A stretch of DNA of 64,000 nucleotides from Sinomonas atrocyanea (GTDB lineage Bacteria; Actinomycetota; Actinomycetes; Actinomycetales; Micrococcaceae). Under the pieces are notes generated by a model. That model worked only from the letters and a program-made list of their open reading frames with translations. It was not told where the DNA came from and searched no databases. Positions within the stretch are counted from its first letter, which is position 1; each line of letters begins with the position of its first letter. The stretch is taken from assembly GCF_030812675.1 (NCBI RefSeq), contig NZ_JAUSTE010000005.1:186001-250000 (forward strand), read 5' to 3'. Positions 37,549 to 48,676 of this stretch are shown piece after piece. The translations under genes and the position numbers were made by a program.

Positions 37549-38946
37549 CTAGGTGCTGGCCTTCCGCTGGGTGTGGTGCTGCGCCGTGGTGCCGCGCGCC
37601 GGTGGGGCCGCCGGTGCAGGACGCGGGCCGGGTCGGGCCGCGGCCCTCCCTGCGGCCGCGGGCACCTTGGCGGGCCTCGCGGCCGGACGCCGGCCCGCGG
37701 TGACGGGGCCGTCGCCCTGGGCCGCCGTGCGGCCGGGGCGCCGGGCCCGCATGGGGCGCATGTCCTCGCGGGCCAGGGACAACACTACGCCGATCGCGCA
37801 GAGGCAGCTCACGAGGGCCGAGCCGCCGGAGGAGATGAACGGCAGCGGGACGCCGATCACCGGGGCGATCCCCGTGACCATGGCCATGTTGATGGCAGCT
37901 TGGCCGAGGATCCACGCCATGATGGTGCCGCCGAGGATCCGCGGGAACAGCTCTGTCTGACGGGAGACGACGCGGAAGACCGCGACCGCGAGCACCGCGA
38001 ACAGGGCGAGGACGAGGAGGGTGCCGAAGAGCCCCAGTTCCTCTCCGAGCACCGCGAAGATGAAGTCGTTGTGCGCCTCGGGGATCCAGCTGTACTTCTG
38101 CCGGCTCTGTCCGAGTCCCACGCCGAGCCAGCCGCCCGAGGCGAGCCCCTGCAGCCCGTTCTGCACCTGGTAGCCGAAGTCGCCGCCGTCCGCCTTGCAG
38201 AAGTCGGGCTCCTGCCCGACCCAGTTGTAGATGCGGCACATGCGGTTGGGGCTCGTGACGGCGAGGGCGGCAGCGCCGACCACCACGAGCAAGCCCGAGG
38301 CCACGAAGAGCTTGGTCGGCACCCCGGCGTAGAACAGGGCGGCGACCACCACGAGCAGGATGACGAGGGTGGTGCCGAGGTCATGGCCCCAGATGACAAG
38401 GCCGGCGATGCCGAAACCCACGGGGGCGACGGGGACGAGCGCGTGGCCCCAGCGGTCGAGCAGGTCCGCCTTCTTGTTCAGGATCGTGGCCATCCAGAGG
38501 GCGAGCAGGAGCTTGGCGAACTCCGAGGGCTGGAGGCTGAAGCCGGCGATGTCGATCCAGTTCCGGTTTCCGAGGACGCGCCGGCCGACCAGCTGGACGA
38601 GCACGAGCAGCACGATCGTGGTGCCGATTCCGGGCCAGGCGAGGCGTTTCAGCCACCGCACGTTGATGCGCGAGAGCACGAACATGCCGACGAGGCCCAC
38701 GAGGCCGAACAACGCCTGCTTCAGCGCCGCCGTGTAGGGGCTCTCCCCTGCGGCGATGCTCTCCACGCTCGAGGCCGACAGCACCATCATGATGCCGATC
38801 GCCGTCAGCGCGAGGGTGGCGCCGAGGATGAGGAAGTAGCTCGTGCCGCTGCTGGCCGAGTCCGGCCGCGCAATCCGCCGCCAGAGGGCGAGCGGTGCGC
38901 GCAGGAACCGTGCGGTGGTCCGCTGCTCCTGGGCTGGGCTCGCCAT
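37549..38946 (-). CDS. ftsW: SEDS glycosyltransferase FtsW
   Basis: 465 residues with about ten transmembrane helices. The septal peptidoglycan polymerase partner of the class B PBP encoded upstream. SEDS motifs: [23 protein letters not shown]-type segment (about 282-304) and [16 protein letters not shown] (about 382-398). The C-terminal 70 residues are a Pro/Ala/Arg-rich cytoplasmic tail. It lies between murD (3 bases upstream) and murG. Confidence 0.95.
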   Translation of the reverse strand: MASPAQEQRTTARFLRAPLALWRRIARPDSASSGTSYFLILGATLALTAIGIMMVLSASSVESIAAGESPYTAALKQALFGLVGLVGMFVLSRINVRWLKRLAWPGIGTTIVLLVLVQLVGRRVLGNRNWIDIAGFSLQPSEFAKLLLALWMATILNKKADLLDRWGHALVPVAPVGFGIAGLVIWGHDLGTTLVILLVVVAALFYAGVPTKLFVASGLLVVVGAAALAVTSPNRMCRIYNWVGQEPDFCKADGGDFGYQVQNGLQGLASGGWLGVGLGQSRQKYSWIPEAHNDFIFAVLGEELGLFGTLLVLALFAVLAVAVFRVVSRQTELFPRILGGTIMAWILGQAAINMAMVTGIAPVIGVPLPFISSGGSALVSCLCAIGVVLSLAREDMRPMRARRPGRTAAQGDGPVTAGRRPAARPAKVPAAAGRAAARPGPRPAPAAPPARGTTAQHHTQRKAST

Positions 38947-38949
38947 CTG

Positions 38950-40542
38950 CTACTCCTCGGTCGTCTCTCCCCGGTCCCTGCTGGGTCCGGCCCCGTCCCG
39001 GGCGAGCGCGTGCACCGCCTCGACGAAGGCCGTTCCACGGTGGGCGTACGAGTCGAACTGGTCCATGGACGCCGCGGCGGGCGCCATCAGCACGGTGTCC
39101 CCCGGCTCCGCGTGCTCGGCGGCGAGCCGGACGGCCGCGGCCATCACATCGCTCCCCGCCAGGGCGGCGCCGGCGGACTGGTCCCCACCAGTCTGGCCCG
39201 GCTCGACGCGGTAGACGGGGACATTCGGTGCGTGTCGCGCGAGCGCTCCGGCGAGCTCGGAGCTGTCGCGCCCGATCAGCACGACGCCGCGGAGCCGGGG
39301 CGCGTGCTCGGCGACGAGCTGGTCGTAGCCCACGCCCTTCGCGAGCCCGCCGGCGATCCAGACGACGTGCCCGAAGGCGGCCAGCGAGGCCGCCGCGGCG
39401 TGCGGATTGGTCGCCTTGGAGTCGTTGACCCAGGCCACGCCTTCGAGGTCCGCGACGGGCTGGATGCGGTGGTCGCCGGGCTGGTAGGCCTGCAGGCCCG
39501 CCTTCACGGCGGCGGGCTCGACACCGTAGGCGCGCACGAGGGCGGCGGCCGCGAGGGCGTTGGCCACCATGTGCCTGGGCGCGGCGGGCCCGAGATCGGC
39601 CAGTGCACCCAGTTCCGCGGCGTGGTCGCGGCGCTCCTCGATGAAGGCCCGGTCCACGAGGAGGCCCTCGACGACGCCGAGCATGCTCACGGCGGGGGTG
39701 CGGGTGGTGAAGCCGACCGCCCGGCATCCCTCGACGACGTCCGCCTCCTCGACCATGCGCTCGGTCTCGATCTGCTCGGCGTTGAAGATGCACGCCTTCT
39801 GCGTGTTCTCGTAGACCTTCGCCTTGTCGGCGAGGTATGCCTCGTACGAGCCGTGCCAGTCGACGTGGTCCTCGGCCACGTTCAGGACCACCGACGCCAC
39901 GGGCGAGAGGGAGCTGGCCCAGTGGAGCTGGAAGCTCGACAGCTCCACGGCGAAGACGTCGTACTCGACCGGTTCCCGGATGGCGTCGAGGATCGGCGTG
40001 CCGACGTTCCCGACGGCGACGGCAGTCAGGCCGGCGGCGCGCAGCATCGACTCCGTCATGCCGACCGTGGTCGTCTTGCCGTTGGTCCCGGTGATCGCGA
40101 GCCAGTCGGCCGTCTTCTTCCCGCGCCGGGTCCGCACGCGCCAGGCGAGCTCGACGTCGCCCCACACCGGGATGTCCCTGCGCTCCGCCTCGGCGAGCAT
40201 CGCCTGGTCCGGCCGCCAGCCCGGCGAGGTCACGACGAGTTCGGGCCACTCGCCGTCGACCTTCGGAAGGCGCGCCACCGCGTCCGGCCCGAGCAGGACG
40301 TCCTCGGCGCCGACGATCCGCAGGGTCTCTGCCTGGGCCTCGGCGCGCTCGGTGACGGACGCGTCGACGACGACGACGCGCGCGCCGAGCTCGATGAGGG
40401 TGTCCGCGGCCGCGAAGCCGGAGACGCCGATGCCCGCGACGACGACGCGCAGCCCCGACCAGTCAGCGTCCCAGGAGGTGAGGGAGGCGAGCCGGGCCGC
40501 GGTGGCCGAGTCCGAGGACGACTTCTCCGAGAACGATTTCAC
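38950..40542 (-). CDS. murD: UDP-MurNAc-L-alanine-D-glutamate ligase
   Basis: 530 residues. Adds D-Glu to UDP-MurNAc-L-Ala. [17 protein letters not shown] at the N-terminus, ATP loop [26 protein letters not shown], and the C-terminal [17 protein letters not shown]. An extra N-terminal tail of about 25 residues precedes the first strand. GTG 40542 overlaps the mraY stop (GTGA). Confidence 0.96.
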   Translation of the reverse strand: MKSFSEKSSSDSATAARLASLTSWDADWSGLRVVVAGIGVSGFAAADTLIELGARVVVVDASVTERAEAQAETLRIVGAEDVLLGPDAVARLPKVDGEWPELVVTSPGWRPDQAMLAEAERRDIPVWGDVELAWRVRTRRGKKTADWLAITGTNGKTTTVGMTESMLRAAGLTAVAVGNVGTPILDAIREPVEYDVFAVELSSFQLHWASSLSPVASVVLNVAEDHVDWHGSYEAYLADKAKVYENTQKACIFNAEQIETERMVEEADVVEGCRAVGFTTRTPAVSMLGVVEGLLVDRAFIEERRDHAAELGALADLGPAAPRHMVANALAAAALVRAYGVEPAAVKAGLQAYQPGDHRIQPVADLEGVAWVNDSKATNPHAAAASLAAFGHVVWIAGGLAKGVGYDQLVAEHAPRLRGVVLIGRDSSELAGALARHAPNVPVYRVEPGQTGGDQSAGAALAGSDVMAAAVRLAAEHAEPGDTVLMAPAAASMDQFDSYAHRGTAFVEAVHALARDGAGPSRDRGETTEE

Positions 40543-41648
40543 AGTCCAGCCACCCACTCTGCGTAGAAGACAGCCAGGCCCCCTGCGACGCAGAGCCCGG
40601 CGAGGATCCAGAAGCGGACCACCACGGTGACCTCGGCCCAGCCCTTGAGCTCGAAGTGATGCTGCAGCGGTGCCATCTTGAACAGCCGTTTCCCCTTGGT
40701 GGCCTTGAAGTAGCCGACCTGGAGGATGACCGAGAGCGTGATGAGCATGAACAGGCCGCCGATGATGATGAGCAGCAGCTCGGTGCGGGAGAGGATCGCG
40801 AAGCCCGCGACGGCCGCGCCGATCGCCAGCGACCCCGTGTCCCCCATGAAGATCTTGGCCGGCGAGGTGTTCCACCAGAGGAACCCGACGAGGGCCGCGC
40901 TCATGATGGCGGCCAGCAGCGCGAGGTCGAGGGGGTCCCTGGTCTCGTAGCACACGGACCCGATCACGCGGGCTGAGCCGCAGGCCTGGTTGCTCTGCCA
41001 GATGCCGATGATGGTGTAGGCGCCGAACACCATGATCGAGGCGCCCGCGGCGAGGCCGTCCAGGCCGTCGGTCAGGTTCACTCCGTTGCTGGCGGCCGTC
41101 ACGATGAGGTTGGACCAGATCACGAAGAGGATGGCGCCCAGGACGGTTCCGCCGAACGCCAGGTCGAGCCAGGGGATGTCCCGCAGGAACGAGATGTGCG
41201 TCGACGCCGGGGTCAGGCCGCGGTGGTCCGGGAACTGGAGGACCAGCAGGGAGAACGCGATGCCCACGAGGCCCTGCCCGATGAGCTTTGCCCGCGCGCT
41301 GAGGCCGAGGCTGCGCTGCTTGGTGATCTTGATGAAGTCGTCCAGGAAGCCGACGAGGCCCATGCCCACCATCAGGAACAGCAGCAGGGCCGCGGAGGCC
41401 GTGGGGCTGGTGGCCGCAGGGTTCATGAGCCACGTGATGAGGTGCGTGAGGTAGTACGCCACGACCGAGGCGAGCACGAACACCGCGCCGCCCATGGTCG
41501 GGGTCCCGCGCTTGGTGTGGTGGGTCGTGGGGCCGTCATCCCGGATGAACTGGCCGTATCCGCGCTTGACGAGCAGGCGGATGAAGAGCGGGGTCCCCAC
41601 GAGCCCGAAGAGCAGGGCGAGGCCGCCGCCGATCAGCAGTGCGATCAC
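40539..41648 (-). CDS. mraY: phospho-MurNAc-pentapeptide transferase
   Basis: 369 residues with ten transmembrane helices. Transfers phospho-MurNAc-pentapeptide to undecaprenyl phosphate to form lipid I. Motifs: GTPTMGG, the DD pair in [17 protein letters not shown], and [15 protein letters not shown] 41648; the murF stop is one base upstream. The polyprenyl synthase at 52 kb makes related lipids, though undecaprenol synthesis is not in the window. Confidence 0.97.
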   Translation of the reverse strand: MIALLIGGGLALLFGLVGTPLFIRLLVKRGYGQFIRDDGPTTHHTKRGTPTMGGAVFVLASVVAYYLTHLITWLMNPAATSPTASAALLLFLMVGMGLVGFLDDFIKITKQRSLGLSARAKLIGQGLVGIAFSLLVLQFPDHRGLTPASTHISFLRDIPWLDLAFGGTVLGAILFVIWSNLIVTAASNGVNLTDGLDGLAAGASIMVFGAYTIIGIWQSNQACGSARVIGSVCYETRDPLDLALLAAIMSAALVGFLWWNTSPAKIFMGDTGSLAIGAAVAGFAILSRTELLLIIIGGLFMLITLSVILQVGYFKATKGKRLFKMAPLQHHFELKGWAEVTVVVRFWILAGLCVAGGLAVFYAEWVAGL

Positions 41649-41649
41649 G

Positions 41650-43149
41650 TCAGCTCCGTTCCTGGATGTCCGCGGTGGCCGGCTGCTGCGCCAATGCTAA
41701 CCGATCGCCCAGCGCCCCCAGCCCGACGCCGTTGGACGACTTGACGAGGACGAGGTCGCCCGGGGCGAGTTCCTCCTCGAGCAGGGCGTAGGCCTCCTCG
41801 GCGTCCTCGACGAAGCTCGTCTCGTTGCCCCAGGAGCCCTCGTTCACGGCGGAGATGTACAGCGGGCGCGCCTCGCGGCCGACCACGACGAGCCGGTCGA
41901 TGTTCAGGCGCACGACCAGGGTGCCGACGGCCGTGTGCGCGGCAATCGACTCGTCGCCGAGCTCGAGCATGGCGCCGAGGACGGCCCACGTGCGCCGCCC
42001 GCGGCCCAGGTCGGCGAGGGTCTGCAGCGCGGCGCGCATCGACTCGGGGTTGGCGTTGTAGGCGTCGTTGATGACCGTCACGCCGTCGGCGCGCTCGGTG
42101 CGCTGCATGCGCCAGCGGCTGCCCGGCCCCTGGGCCGAGAGCGACGCGGCGATCTGGTCGAGGGGGACGCCGGCGGCGTATGCCGCGGCGGCTGCCGCGA
42201 GCAGGTTCCCCGTGTGGTGCGCGCCGATGAGACGGCTGGCCACGTGGACCGGCACCTGCGTGCCCACCGACAGCTCGAACACCGGGGAGCCGCCGGCGTC
42301 GACCGACGCCCCGTGCGCCGCGACCACGGTCCCCCGCTCGGCGTAGGCGGCCGCGGCCTCGGGGTGGGCCGTGAAGAAGACCGGCTTGGCCACGGTGCGG
42401 GACTCCATGGCCCGCACGCGGGGGTCGTCGAGGTTGATCACGGCGGTGCCTTCGGGGGCGAGCGCCTCGACCATCTCGCCCTTGGCCTTCGCGATGTTCT
42501 CGACGCCGCCGAACTCGCCGGCGTGCGCCGTCCCGACGATCAGGACGACCCCGATGTCGGGCCGCACCATGTCTGCGAGGTAGCGGATGTGGCCGATGCC
42601 GGTGGCGCCCATCTCGACCACGAGGTAGCGGGTGGTGAAGTCCGCGCGGAAAACCGTGAGCGGCACGCCCACCTCGCCGTTGTACGAGCCCTGCGGGGCC
42701 ACCGTCGCGGCCGGCGTGGCCGACCCGGCGGCGGTGGAGCGGAAGATCCCGGCGAGGAGGTCCTTGGTGGTGGTCTTGCCGGCGGAACCGGTGATCCCGA
42801 CGACCGTGAAGTCCTCGCCGCGCTCTGCCCGGGCCGCGCGGATCCGGGCCACGGCTGCGGCGGCCAGGGCGCCCATGGCGAGCACCGCGTCGGGGACCAC
42901 GACGCACGGGTAGGTGGCGCCGTCGTCGTCGGAGACCTCGCGCTCGCACAGGGCGAGGGTCGCGCCGGCGCCGAAGGCCGCGCCGACGAACGCATGCCCG
43001 TCGGCGTGCTCGCCGGGCTTGGCCACGTACAGGGAGCCGGGGCCGGCCTCGCGGGAGTCGGTCACGACGGTGGTGGGGACGATGGCGGGGTCTGCGAGGA
43101 GGCGCCCGCCCGTGATCTCGGCGATCTGCGCCGCTGTGAACTCAATCAT
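41650..43149 (-). CDS. murF: UDP-MurNAc-tripeptide-D-alanyl-D-alanine ligase
   Basis: 499 residues. Adds D-Ala-D-Ala. N-terminal domain [18 protein letters not shown] loop [15 protein letters not shown], and [15 protein letters not shown]. Its ATG overlaps the murE stop by four bases, so it is coupled. Confidence 0.96.
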   Translation of the reverse strand: MIEFTAAQIAEITGGRLLADPAIVPTTVVTDSREAGPGSLYVAKPGEHADGHAFVGAAFGAGATLALCEREVSDDDGATYPCVVVPDAVLAMGALAAAAVARIRAARAERGEDFTVVGITGSAGKTTTKDLLAGIFRSTAAGSATPAATVAPQGSYNGEVGVPLTVFRADFTTRYLVVEMGATGIGHIRYLADMVRPDIGVVLIVGTAHAGEFGGVENIAKAKGEMVEALAPEGTAVINLDDPRVRAMESRTVAKPVFFTAHPEAAAAYAERGTVVAAHGASVDAGGSPVFELSVGTQVPVHVASRLIGAHHTGNLLAAAAAAYAAGVPLDQIAASLSAQGPGSRWRMQRTERADGVTVINDAYNANPESMRAALQTLADLGRGRRTWAVLGAMLELGDESIAAHTAVGTLVVRLNIDRLVVVGREARPLYISAVNEGSWGNETSFVEDAEEAYALLEEELAPGDLVLVKSSNGVGLGALGDRLALAQQPATADIQERS

Positions 43150-44846
43150 TGCGCATCGGACTCTAGTGCGTCGGCACCCGCTGAGGGGAATCCCGGGTGT
43201 TCCTGGGCCAGGGGGCGGCCGTGGTCGGCGAGGGCAGCGCGCAGTTCGAGCCGGTCGTCGAGGACCAGGTTCACTCCCTTGACCTCCTGGTAGGACTCGT
43301 GCCCTCTCCCGGCGACGAGGATCACATCGTCCTCGGCCGCGAGCGAGACCGCGTGGCGGATGGCCTCCGCCCGGGGTGCGACCTCGTCGATGCGGCGGCC
43401 GAGGCCGTGTTCGGCAGCCTCGGCGCGCGCCCCGGCGAGCACTTCGGACCGGATGGCGGCGGCGTCCTCGTCGTGCGGGTCGTCGTCGGTGATGACGACG
43501 ATGTCGGCGCCGCGCGCGGCGACCGCGCCCATGATGGGGCGCTTGCCCTGGTCCCGCTGGCCGGTGGCGCCGAACACGACGATGAGGCGCCCAGCGCCCG
43601 CCGGGCGGACGGCGTCGAGCGCGCGCTCGAGGGCGTCGGGGTTGTGGGCGAAGTCGACGACGGCGGCGGGGGCCGTCCCGATGAGCTGCATGCGGCCCGG
43701 CACCTCGACGGTGAAGGGGTCCGCGTCGAGGGCCTTCTGGAGCTCGTGGACCGTGGCGCCCGCGGCGAGGACGAGGAGCGTGGCCAGCGCGGCATTGGCC
43801 ACGTTGAAGCCCCCGGGCAGGCCCGAGCGCACGCGCAGCACGGTGCCGTCGGTGTGGCGCAGCGTAAAGGCTGTGCCCACGCCGGACCGGCGGGGATCCA
43901 CGACCGTCCAGTCAGCCCCGTCCGCCCCCTCGCCCGGCCCTGAGGCCTCGGTGCGCAGGGTGGTGACCGGGATCGGCGCCTCGGCCGCGAGGCGGCGGCC
44001 CCACGCGTCGTCGACCGTCACGACGGCGCGGGCGGCGCGCTCCTGGGTGAAGAGCCGCGCCTTGGCCGCGTAGTAGTCCTCCATCGTGCCGTGGAGGTCG
44101 AGGTGGTCCTGGGTGAGGTTGGTGAAGCCGACGGCGTCGTAGCGGACCCCGTCGACCCGGCCGAACTCGATGGCGTGCGACGAGACCTCCATGGACGCCG
44201 CGTCCACGCCCTTCTCCCGCATCACCGCCAGGAGGGCGTGGACCTCCGGGGACTCGGGCGTGGTGAGGCGGCTCGGGATGGGCTCTCCCCCGGCCGAGAT
44301 CTCGATGGTCCCGATGAGCCCGGTGCGGTGTCCCAGGGCTCGCAGGAGGGCATTGGCGAAGTACGTCGTGGTCGTCTTGCCGTTCGTGCCGGTGACGCCG
44401 AGCAGGGTCAGGGCCGCCGTGTCCCGGCCGCCGTGCGTGCCGTAGACGAGCGCCGAGGCGCCGCCCACCGCCGCGCGTGGGGCGTCCAGGACGAGGATGG
44501 GCACCTCGACGGACGATTCCGAGAGCGCCAGCTGCTGGGCCCCGTCCGGATCGGTCACGATGGCCACTGCGCCGGAATCCACCGCCTGGCGGGCGAAGTC
44601 GGCGCCGTGGCGCGAGGCGCCGGGCAGGGCGAAGTAGAGGTCGCCGGGGAGCACCGCGCGCGAGTCGATGGTCACGCCCATCACTGCCGGCGCGTCCTCG
44701 AGGCCGTCCTGGGGCAGTCCGAGGAGCGCGGCGATCTCCGCCAGCGGCACCGCGTCGACGTGTGCCGGGCGTAGGGCCGGGGGACTGTCCTGCTGGGTGC
44801 CCCCCGGGGAGGCACTCCTGCCCGTGGGCATGGGCTGCTCGCTCAC
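43146..44846 (-). CDS. murE: UDP-MurNAc-L-Ala-D-Glu ligase, probably L-lysine-adding
   Basis: 566 residues. Adds the third amino acid of the stem peptide. ATP loop [29 protein letters not shown], and GRGHESYQEV near the end. The specificity motif, DNPR in diaminopimelate enzymes, reads DDPH at 455-458, which favours L-Lys, as in Micrococcaceae with A3alpha wall. Start is uncertain: GTG 44846 (AAGG 5 bases before, giving MSEQPMPTG) is chosen; ATG 44858 is the alternative. A hairpin and a TATAGA hexamer separate it from ftsI. Confidence 0.92.
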   Translation of the reverse strand: MSEQPMPTGRSASPGGTQQDSPPALRPAHVDAVPLAEIAALLGLPQDGLEDAPAVMGVTIDSRAVLPGDLYFALPGASRHGADFARQAVDSGAVAIVTDPDGAQQLALSESSVEVPILVLDAPRAAVGGASALVYGTHGGRDTAALTLLGVTGTNGKTTTTYFANALLRALGHRTGLIGTIEISAGGEPIPSRLTTPESPEVHALLAVMREKGVDAASMEVSSHAIEFGRVDGVRYDAVGFTNLTQDHLDLHGTMEDYYAAKARLFTQERAARAVVTVDDAWGRRLAAEAPIPVTTLRTEASGPGEGADGADWTVVDPRRSGVGTAFTLRHTDGTVLRVRSGLPGGFNVANAALATLLVLAAGATVHELQKALDADPFTVEVPGRMQLIGTAPAAVVDFAHNPDALERALDAVRPAGAGRLIVVFGATGQRDQGKRPIMGAVAARGADIVVITDDDPHDEDAAAIRSEVLAGARAEAAEHGLGRRIDEVAPRAEAIRHAVSLAAEDDVILVAGRGHESYQEVKGVNLVLDDRLELRAALADHGRPLAQEHPGFPSAGADALESDAQ

Positions 44847-44874
44847 GTTCACCTTCATCGATCGGGATTCCAAC

Positions 44875-44880
44875 TCTATA
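44875..44880 (-). promoter_or_regulatory. possible internal -10 element TATAGA before murE
   Basis: TATAGA lies about 28 bases before GTG 44846, in an A+T-rich patch directly after the hairpin at 44883-44924. No good -35 is seen. Confidence 0.3.
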
Positions 44881-44882
44881 AC

Positions 44883-44924
44883 GCCCGCTCCGGGCGCCGC
44901 CGTGGGGCGACGCCCGGAACGGGC
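44883..44924 (-). terminator. hairpin between ftsI and murE
   Basis: 14-bp arms (44883-44896 and 44911-44924) with one C-A type mismatch and a 14-base loop, starting 13 bases after the ftsI stop. It may be a partial terminator or mRNA-processing site inside the cluster. Confidence 0.5.
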
Positions 44925-44937
44925 CGTCGTCACGTGC

Positions 44938-46794
44938 TCACTTGGCGTACTGGGGCAGCTTCGCGGGGGTCCCGGTGGACGGCGGCACGCCGTACTTGTG
45001 GAGCGTCTGGCTCATCACCGAGCGGAAGACGTCCGCGTTGCCGATGCCGAAGATGTCGCCCTTGGGCCGCTGGATCACGACGGCGACGATGTAGCGCGGG
45101 TCCTCCATCGGTGCCATCCCGATCAGCGACGACGTCACGCCGTCGTACCCTGGCACCCCGTCCTCCCTGGGAGCCTCCGAGGTGCCCGTCTTGGCACCGA
45201 CCCGGTAGCCGTCGATGGCGGCGGGCTTGACCTCACCCTCCGTGACGTCGCTCTCGAGCATCTGCTGGACCTGCAGGGCCGTGTCCTTGCTGACCACCTG
45301 CGTCGGCGGGGCCGTCTGCGGCGAGGCGGCGTGCCCGTTCTGGTCGATATACCCGCTGATGAGGCTGGGCTGGACCATGACGCCGTCGTTGGCGATCGCC
45401 TGGTACGCGCGGACGGTCTGCAGCGTGGACTGGGTCACGCCCTGCCCGAAGAGGATGGTGTACTGCTGGCGGCCGTCCCATTCCTGGGGAGTGTGCAGGA
45501 CGCCCAGCGCCTCCCCGGGCAGGCCGACGTCCACCGGCTGGCCGATGCCGAACTTGGTGAACCAGTCGTAGCGCTGCTGCGGGGAGAGGGCCTTGCCTGC
45601 CATGACAGTGCCGGTGTTCATCGAGTAGCCGAGGATCCCCGCGAGCGTGCGCTGCTCCGTGCCGTGCGTGAAGGCATCCGCGAACGTCTGGCCGTCCACG
45701 GTGTAGGTGGGAGGGATCGTGTACTGCGAGAGGGGGTTGGCCTTGCCCTCCTGGATGAGCGCCGCCATGGTGATCGTCTTCTCGACCGACCCCGGCTCGT
45801 AGGCGGCGGTGACGGCCCGCGCGCCGCGGTCCTTCGCGGCGGTCTTGCCGGGGTCGTTGGGGTCGACCGAGTTCGAGTCCGCCATCGCGAGGATGTGGCC
45901 GTTCTTCGCGTCCATCACGATCGCGATGCCCCACTCCGCGCTGTACTTGTCCGTCTGGGTCTGGATGGCCTGCTGGGTGAAGTACTGGAGGTCGGAGTCG
46001 ATGGTGAGCTTGACGGTCTTGCCGTCCTGAGCGGGGGTGAGCTTGTCGGTGGCCACGGGGATGCGCAGGCCGTCTGCCCCGATCTCGTACTCGCGTGAGC
46101 CGTCCTGGCCCTTGAGCACGCTGTCCTGGGTCTGCTCGAGGCCCGCGAGGGCGGTGCCGTCCGAGCCCACGAAGCCGACGAGGTTGCCGCCGACGGCGCC
46201 GTTGGGGTACACGCGCTGGGTCACGCCCTCGGAAAGGATCCCGGGGAAGCCGATCGCCATGACCCGCGCCTCGGTGTCCGGGGTGACGTCGCGGGCCACG
46301 TAGTTGAAGGGCTTGTCGCCGGTGATGGCGGCGGCAACGTCGGCAGTGGGCTTGCCCACCGCGTCGGCGAGCTGCTGAACCGCCTGGTCCCGGGTGATCG
46401 TGACGATCTTCTTGGTGCCGTCCCCGGCGTCGACGCGCTGCTCGAGCTCGGTGAAGTCCTTGGACGACGCGATGCGCTGGTCGACGGTGATGTTGTAGCG
46501 GACCACGCTCGAGGCGAGGACGGTCCCGTTCGTGTCGACGATCTGGCCGCGTTCGGCCGGCAGCACCGTCTTCTGCAGACGCTTGCTCAGGGCCGCCTCC
46601 GCGAGGCCGCCCACGTCCATGCCCTGCACGAGCACGAGGCGCCCGCCGATGAGCAGGAGCAGGGCGAGCATGGCCGCAAGGCCCAGACGGAGCCGGCTCG
46701 TGGCGCGGCGGGTGCGCCGCAGCGGCCCGTCGTCGCCCTTGCGCGGGCCGCCGCGCGCCTGCCTGCCCTGTGTGTCGGTGCTCTTCGCTGCCAC
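44938..46794 (-). CDS. ftsI: class B penicillin-binding protein, septal transpeptidase FtsI
   Basis: 618 residues. A cytoplasmic basic tail, one transmembrane helix (about 38-57), the PBP dimerisation domain starting at LPAERGQIVDTNGTVLASS, and a transpeptidase domain. Active-site motifs: SxxK in PGSVEKT (Ser336, Lys339), SxN in YSMNTG and KTG in AKTGTSEAP (Lys535). It crosslinks septal peptidoglycan with FtsW. GTG 46794 with AGGGA upstream. In Mtb this protein is PbpB. Confidence 0.93.
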   Translation of the reverse strand: MAAKSTDTQGRQARGGPRKGDDGPLRRTRRATSRLRLGLAAMLALLLLIGGRLVLVQGMDVGGLAEAALSKRLQKTVLPAERGQIVDTNGTVLASSVVRYNITVDQRIASSKDFTELEQRVDAGDGTKKIVTITRDQAVQQLADAVGKPTADVAAAITGDKPFNYVARDVTPDTEARVMAIGFPGILSEGVTQRVYPNGAVGGNLVGFVGSDGTALAGLEQTQDSVLKGQDGSREYEIGADGLRIPVATDKLTPAQDGKTVKLTIDSDLQYFTQQAIQTQTDKYSAEWGIAIVMDAKNGHILAMADSNSVDPNDPGKTAAKDRGARAVTAAYEPGSVEKTITMAALIQEGKANPLSQYTIPPTYTVDGQTFADAFTHGTEQRTLAGILGYSMNTGTVMAGKALSPQQRYDWFTKFGIGQPVDVGLPGEALGVLHTPQEWDGRQQYTILFGQGVTQSTLQTVRAYQAIANDGVMVQPSLISGYIDQNGHAASPQTAPPTQVVSKDTALQVQQMLESDVTEGEVKPAAIDGYRVGAKTGTSEAPREDGVPGYDGVTSSLIGMAPMEDPRYIVAVVIQRPKGDIFGIGNADVFRSVMSQTLHKYGVPPSTGTPAKLPQYAK

Positions 46795-46879
46795 GTGTGT
46801 CCCTACGCTTCCCGATCTCCCTGCTGCTGCGCTCGGCCGCACCGGTCCCGCACTGGCGCCGGGCCGCTGGGCCCCGGGG

Positions 46880-47524
46880 CTACTGGCCCGGCGTCTTCTG
46901 CGCGGGAGCCGGGATGGAGCCGCCGTGGAGGTCCACCTTCGCGGCGGGCTTGTCCGCCGGCTTGGCGGCCGGGGTGTTCGAGGCCGTGGAGGCCGCGGCC
47001 CCGGGGGCGAGTGCGTCCTTGGTCGTCGCTGCCGGCGCGGCGGAGAGCTGGCCGGGAACGGCGGGCGTCGCGATCGTGGCACCCTGGGGGGCACCCTTCT
47101 CCGCCGCCTTGGCGTTGCCGGTCACCGCGAGCGTCTTCAGGTCGATCTGGCCGTTGGACGTCGAGGCGACCATTCCATATTGTGCCGCCCGGGCGGCCAG
47201 ATTCTGGGGAGCCTCGAAGTTCTGGACCTGCTGTGTCAGTTCCTGGTTCTGCTTCTGCAGGCTCAGCTGGTCGTTGCGCAGCTGCACGAGCTGGTACTGC
47301 CCGGTCGAGACGGACACATTGAGCACGAGCACGGCCAGAAGGGCCGCGGCGAGAACGCCGAGGCAGAAGATGGCGAAGGGAGCACGACGGCGCACGGGCG
47401 CCGTGCGGACCACCGACAGGGGCGCTCGGCGCGGCGCCGCGGACGGGGCGTCACGCCGGGGTGCCGCCGTCGTGAGGGCGGACGTCCCGGCCACCGCTGC
47501 CTTCCGCTGTGCTGCTGCGCTCAT
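46880..47524 (-). CDS. FtsL-like septum protein
   Basis: 214 residues. One transmembrane helix (about 50-71) after an Arg/Ala/Pro-rich cytoplasmic part, then a leucine-zipper coiled coil (about 78-105, [21 protein letters not shown]) and an Ala/Pro/Lys-rich extracellular tail. Topology and position between rsmH and ftsI are those of FtsL, though sequence identity in this family is always weak. Its ATG overlaps the rsmH stop. The long C-terminal tail (over 90 residues) is typical of actinobacterial versions. Confidence 0.8.
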   Translation of the reverse strand: MSAAAQRKAAVAGTSALTTAAPRRDAPSAAPRRAPLSVVRTAPVRRRAPFAIFCLGVLAAALLAVLVLNVSVSTGQYQLVQLRNDQLSLQKQNQELTQQVQNFEAPQNLAARAAQYGMVASTSNGQIDLKTLAVTGNAKAAEKGAPQGATIATPAVPGQLSAAPAATTKDALAPGAAASTASNTPAAKPADKPAAKVDLHGGSIPAPAQKTPGQ

Positions 47525-48522
47525 GCTCCACTCCTTGCCCTGATGCGTTCCGCCGCGCGGAGGCGAGCCGAGGCTGCGCGGGGGTTCTCCGCGATCTCGG
47601 CTTCCGTCGGCACTTCTGTTCCCTTGGTGATGATCTTCAGTTCGGGTCGGTGCTCCTCGAGCTCCACGGGGAAGCCGGGAGGCGCCGTCGACCGGCTCCG
47701 GGACTGGAGGGCTGCCTTGACGATGCGGTCCTCGAGCGAGTGGTAGCTCATGACCACGATCCGGCCGCCGAGGGTGAGGGCGCCGATCGCCGCTGGGACG
47801 GCACGCTCGAGCACGTCGAGCTCCTCGTTGACCTCGATGCGCAGTGCCTGGAAGGTGCGCTTGGCGGGGTGGCCGCCGGTGCGGGCAGCGGCCGCGGGGA
47901 CCACCGCGCGGATCGCCTCGACGAGCTGGCCGGTGGTGGTGAAGGGCTGCTTCTGGCGCTCCGCGACGATGTTCTTCGCGATCCGGCCGGCGAACTTCTC
48001 CTCGCCCCACGAGCGGATGATCCGGACGAGGTCCTCGACGCTGTAGGTGTTGACGACGTCTGCGGCGGTCGGGCCGCGGCTGGTATCCATGCGCATGTCG
48101 AGGGGGGCGTCGTAGGAGTAGGCGAATCCGCGCTCGCGCTCGTCCAGCTGCATCGAGGAGACACCGAGGTCCATGAGGATCCCGTCGGCTCCGGGCAGGC
48201 CCAGCTCCTCGAGCACCTCGGGGATCTCGTCGTAGACCGCGTGGACGAGGCGCGCGCGCTCCCCGAACGGGGCGAGCCGGGCGCCGGCGAGCGCGAGGGC
48301 CTGCTCGTCGCGGTCGATCCCGACCAGCGTCGCCGTCGGGAAGCGGGCGAGGATGGCCTCGCTGTGGCCGCCCATCCCGAGGGTCGCGTCCACGACCACG
48401 GGAGTGCGCCCCGCGGCGATCGCGGCCTCGACGCCGCCGGACAGCAGCGTGACGCAGCGTTCGAGCAGCACCGGGACGTGGCGGTCGGACGTGGGCCTGT
48501 CCTGCTGGTCGTCGTTCGGCAT
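47521..48522 (-). CDS. rsmH: 16S rRNA m4C1402 methyltransferase
   Basis: 333 residues. Methylates N4 of C1402 of 16S rRNA using SAM. Motifs: [65 protein letters not shown] and [19 protein letters not shown] precedes ATG 48522. It follows mraZ by 154 bases, an unusually large gap in this cluster. Confidence 0.96.
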   Translation of the reverse strand: MPNDDQQDRPTSDRHVPVLLERCVTLLSGGVEAAIAAGRTPVVVDATLGMGGHSEAILARFPTATLVGIDRDEQALALAGARLAPFGERARLVHAVYDEIPEVLEELGLPGADGILMDLGVSSMQLDERERGFAYSYDAPLDMRMDTSRGPTAADVVNTYSVEDLVRIIRSWGEEKFAGRIAKNIVAERQKQPFTTTGQLVEAIRAVVPAAAARTGGHPAKRTFQALRIEVNEELDVLERAVPAAIGALTLGGRIVVMSYHSLEDRIVKAALQSRSRSTAPPGFPVELEEHRPELKIITKGTEVPTEAEIAENPRAASARLRAAERIRARSGA

Positions 48523-48676
48523 GGTCCACTCCTCCCGTGCATGCGTCTCGTCTGGAGCGGATGCTCCGGGTCCGACTGGTCCAGATCCCCCTCCGCGCCG
48601 GTCTGCCGCCTGGCTCCGGGGAAGGTGAGCCAGGAAGCGTTGCGGGGCGGCTGGAGATCTCGGCCAGCCAGTGGGA

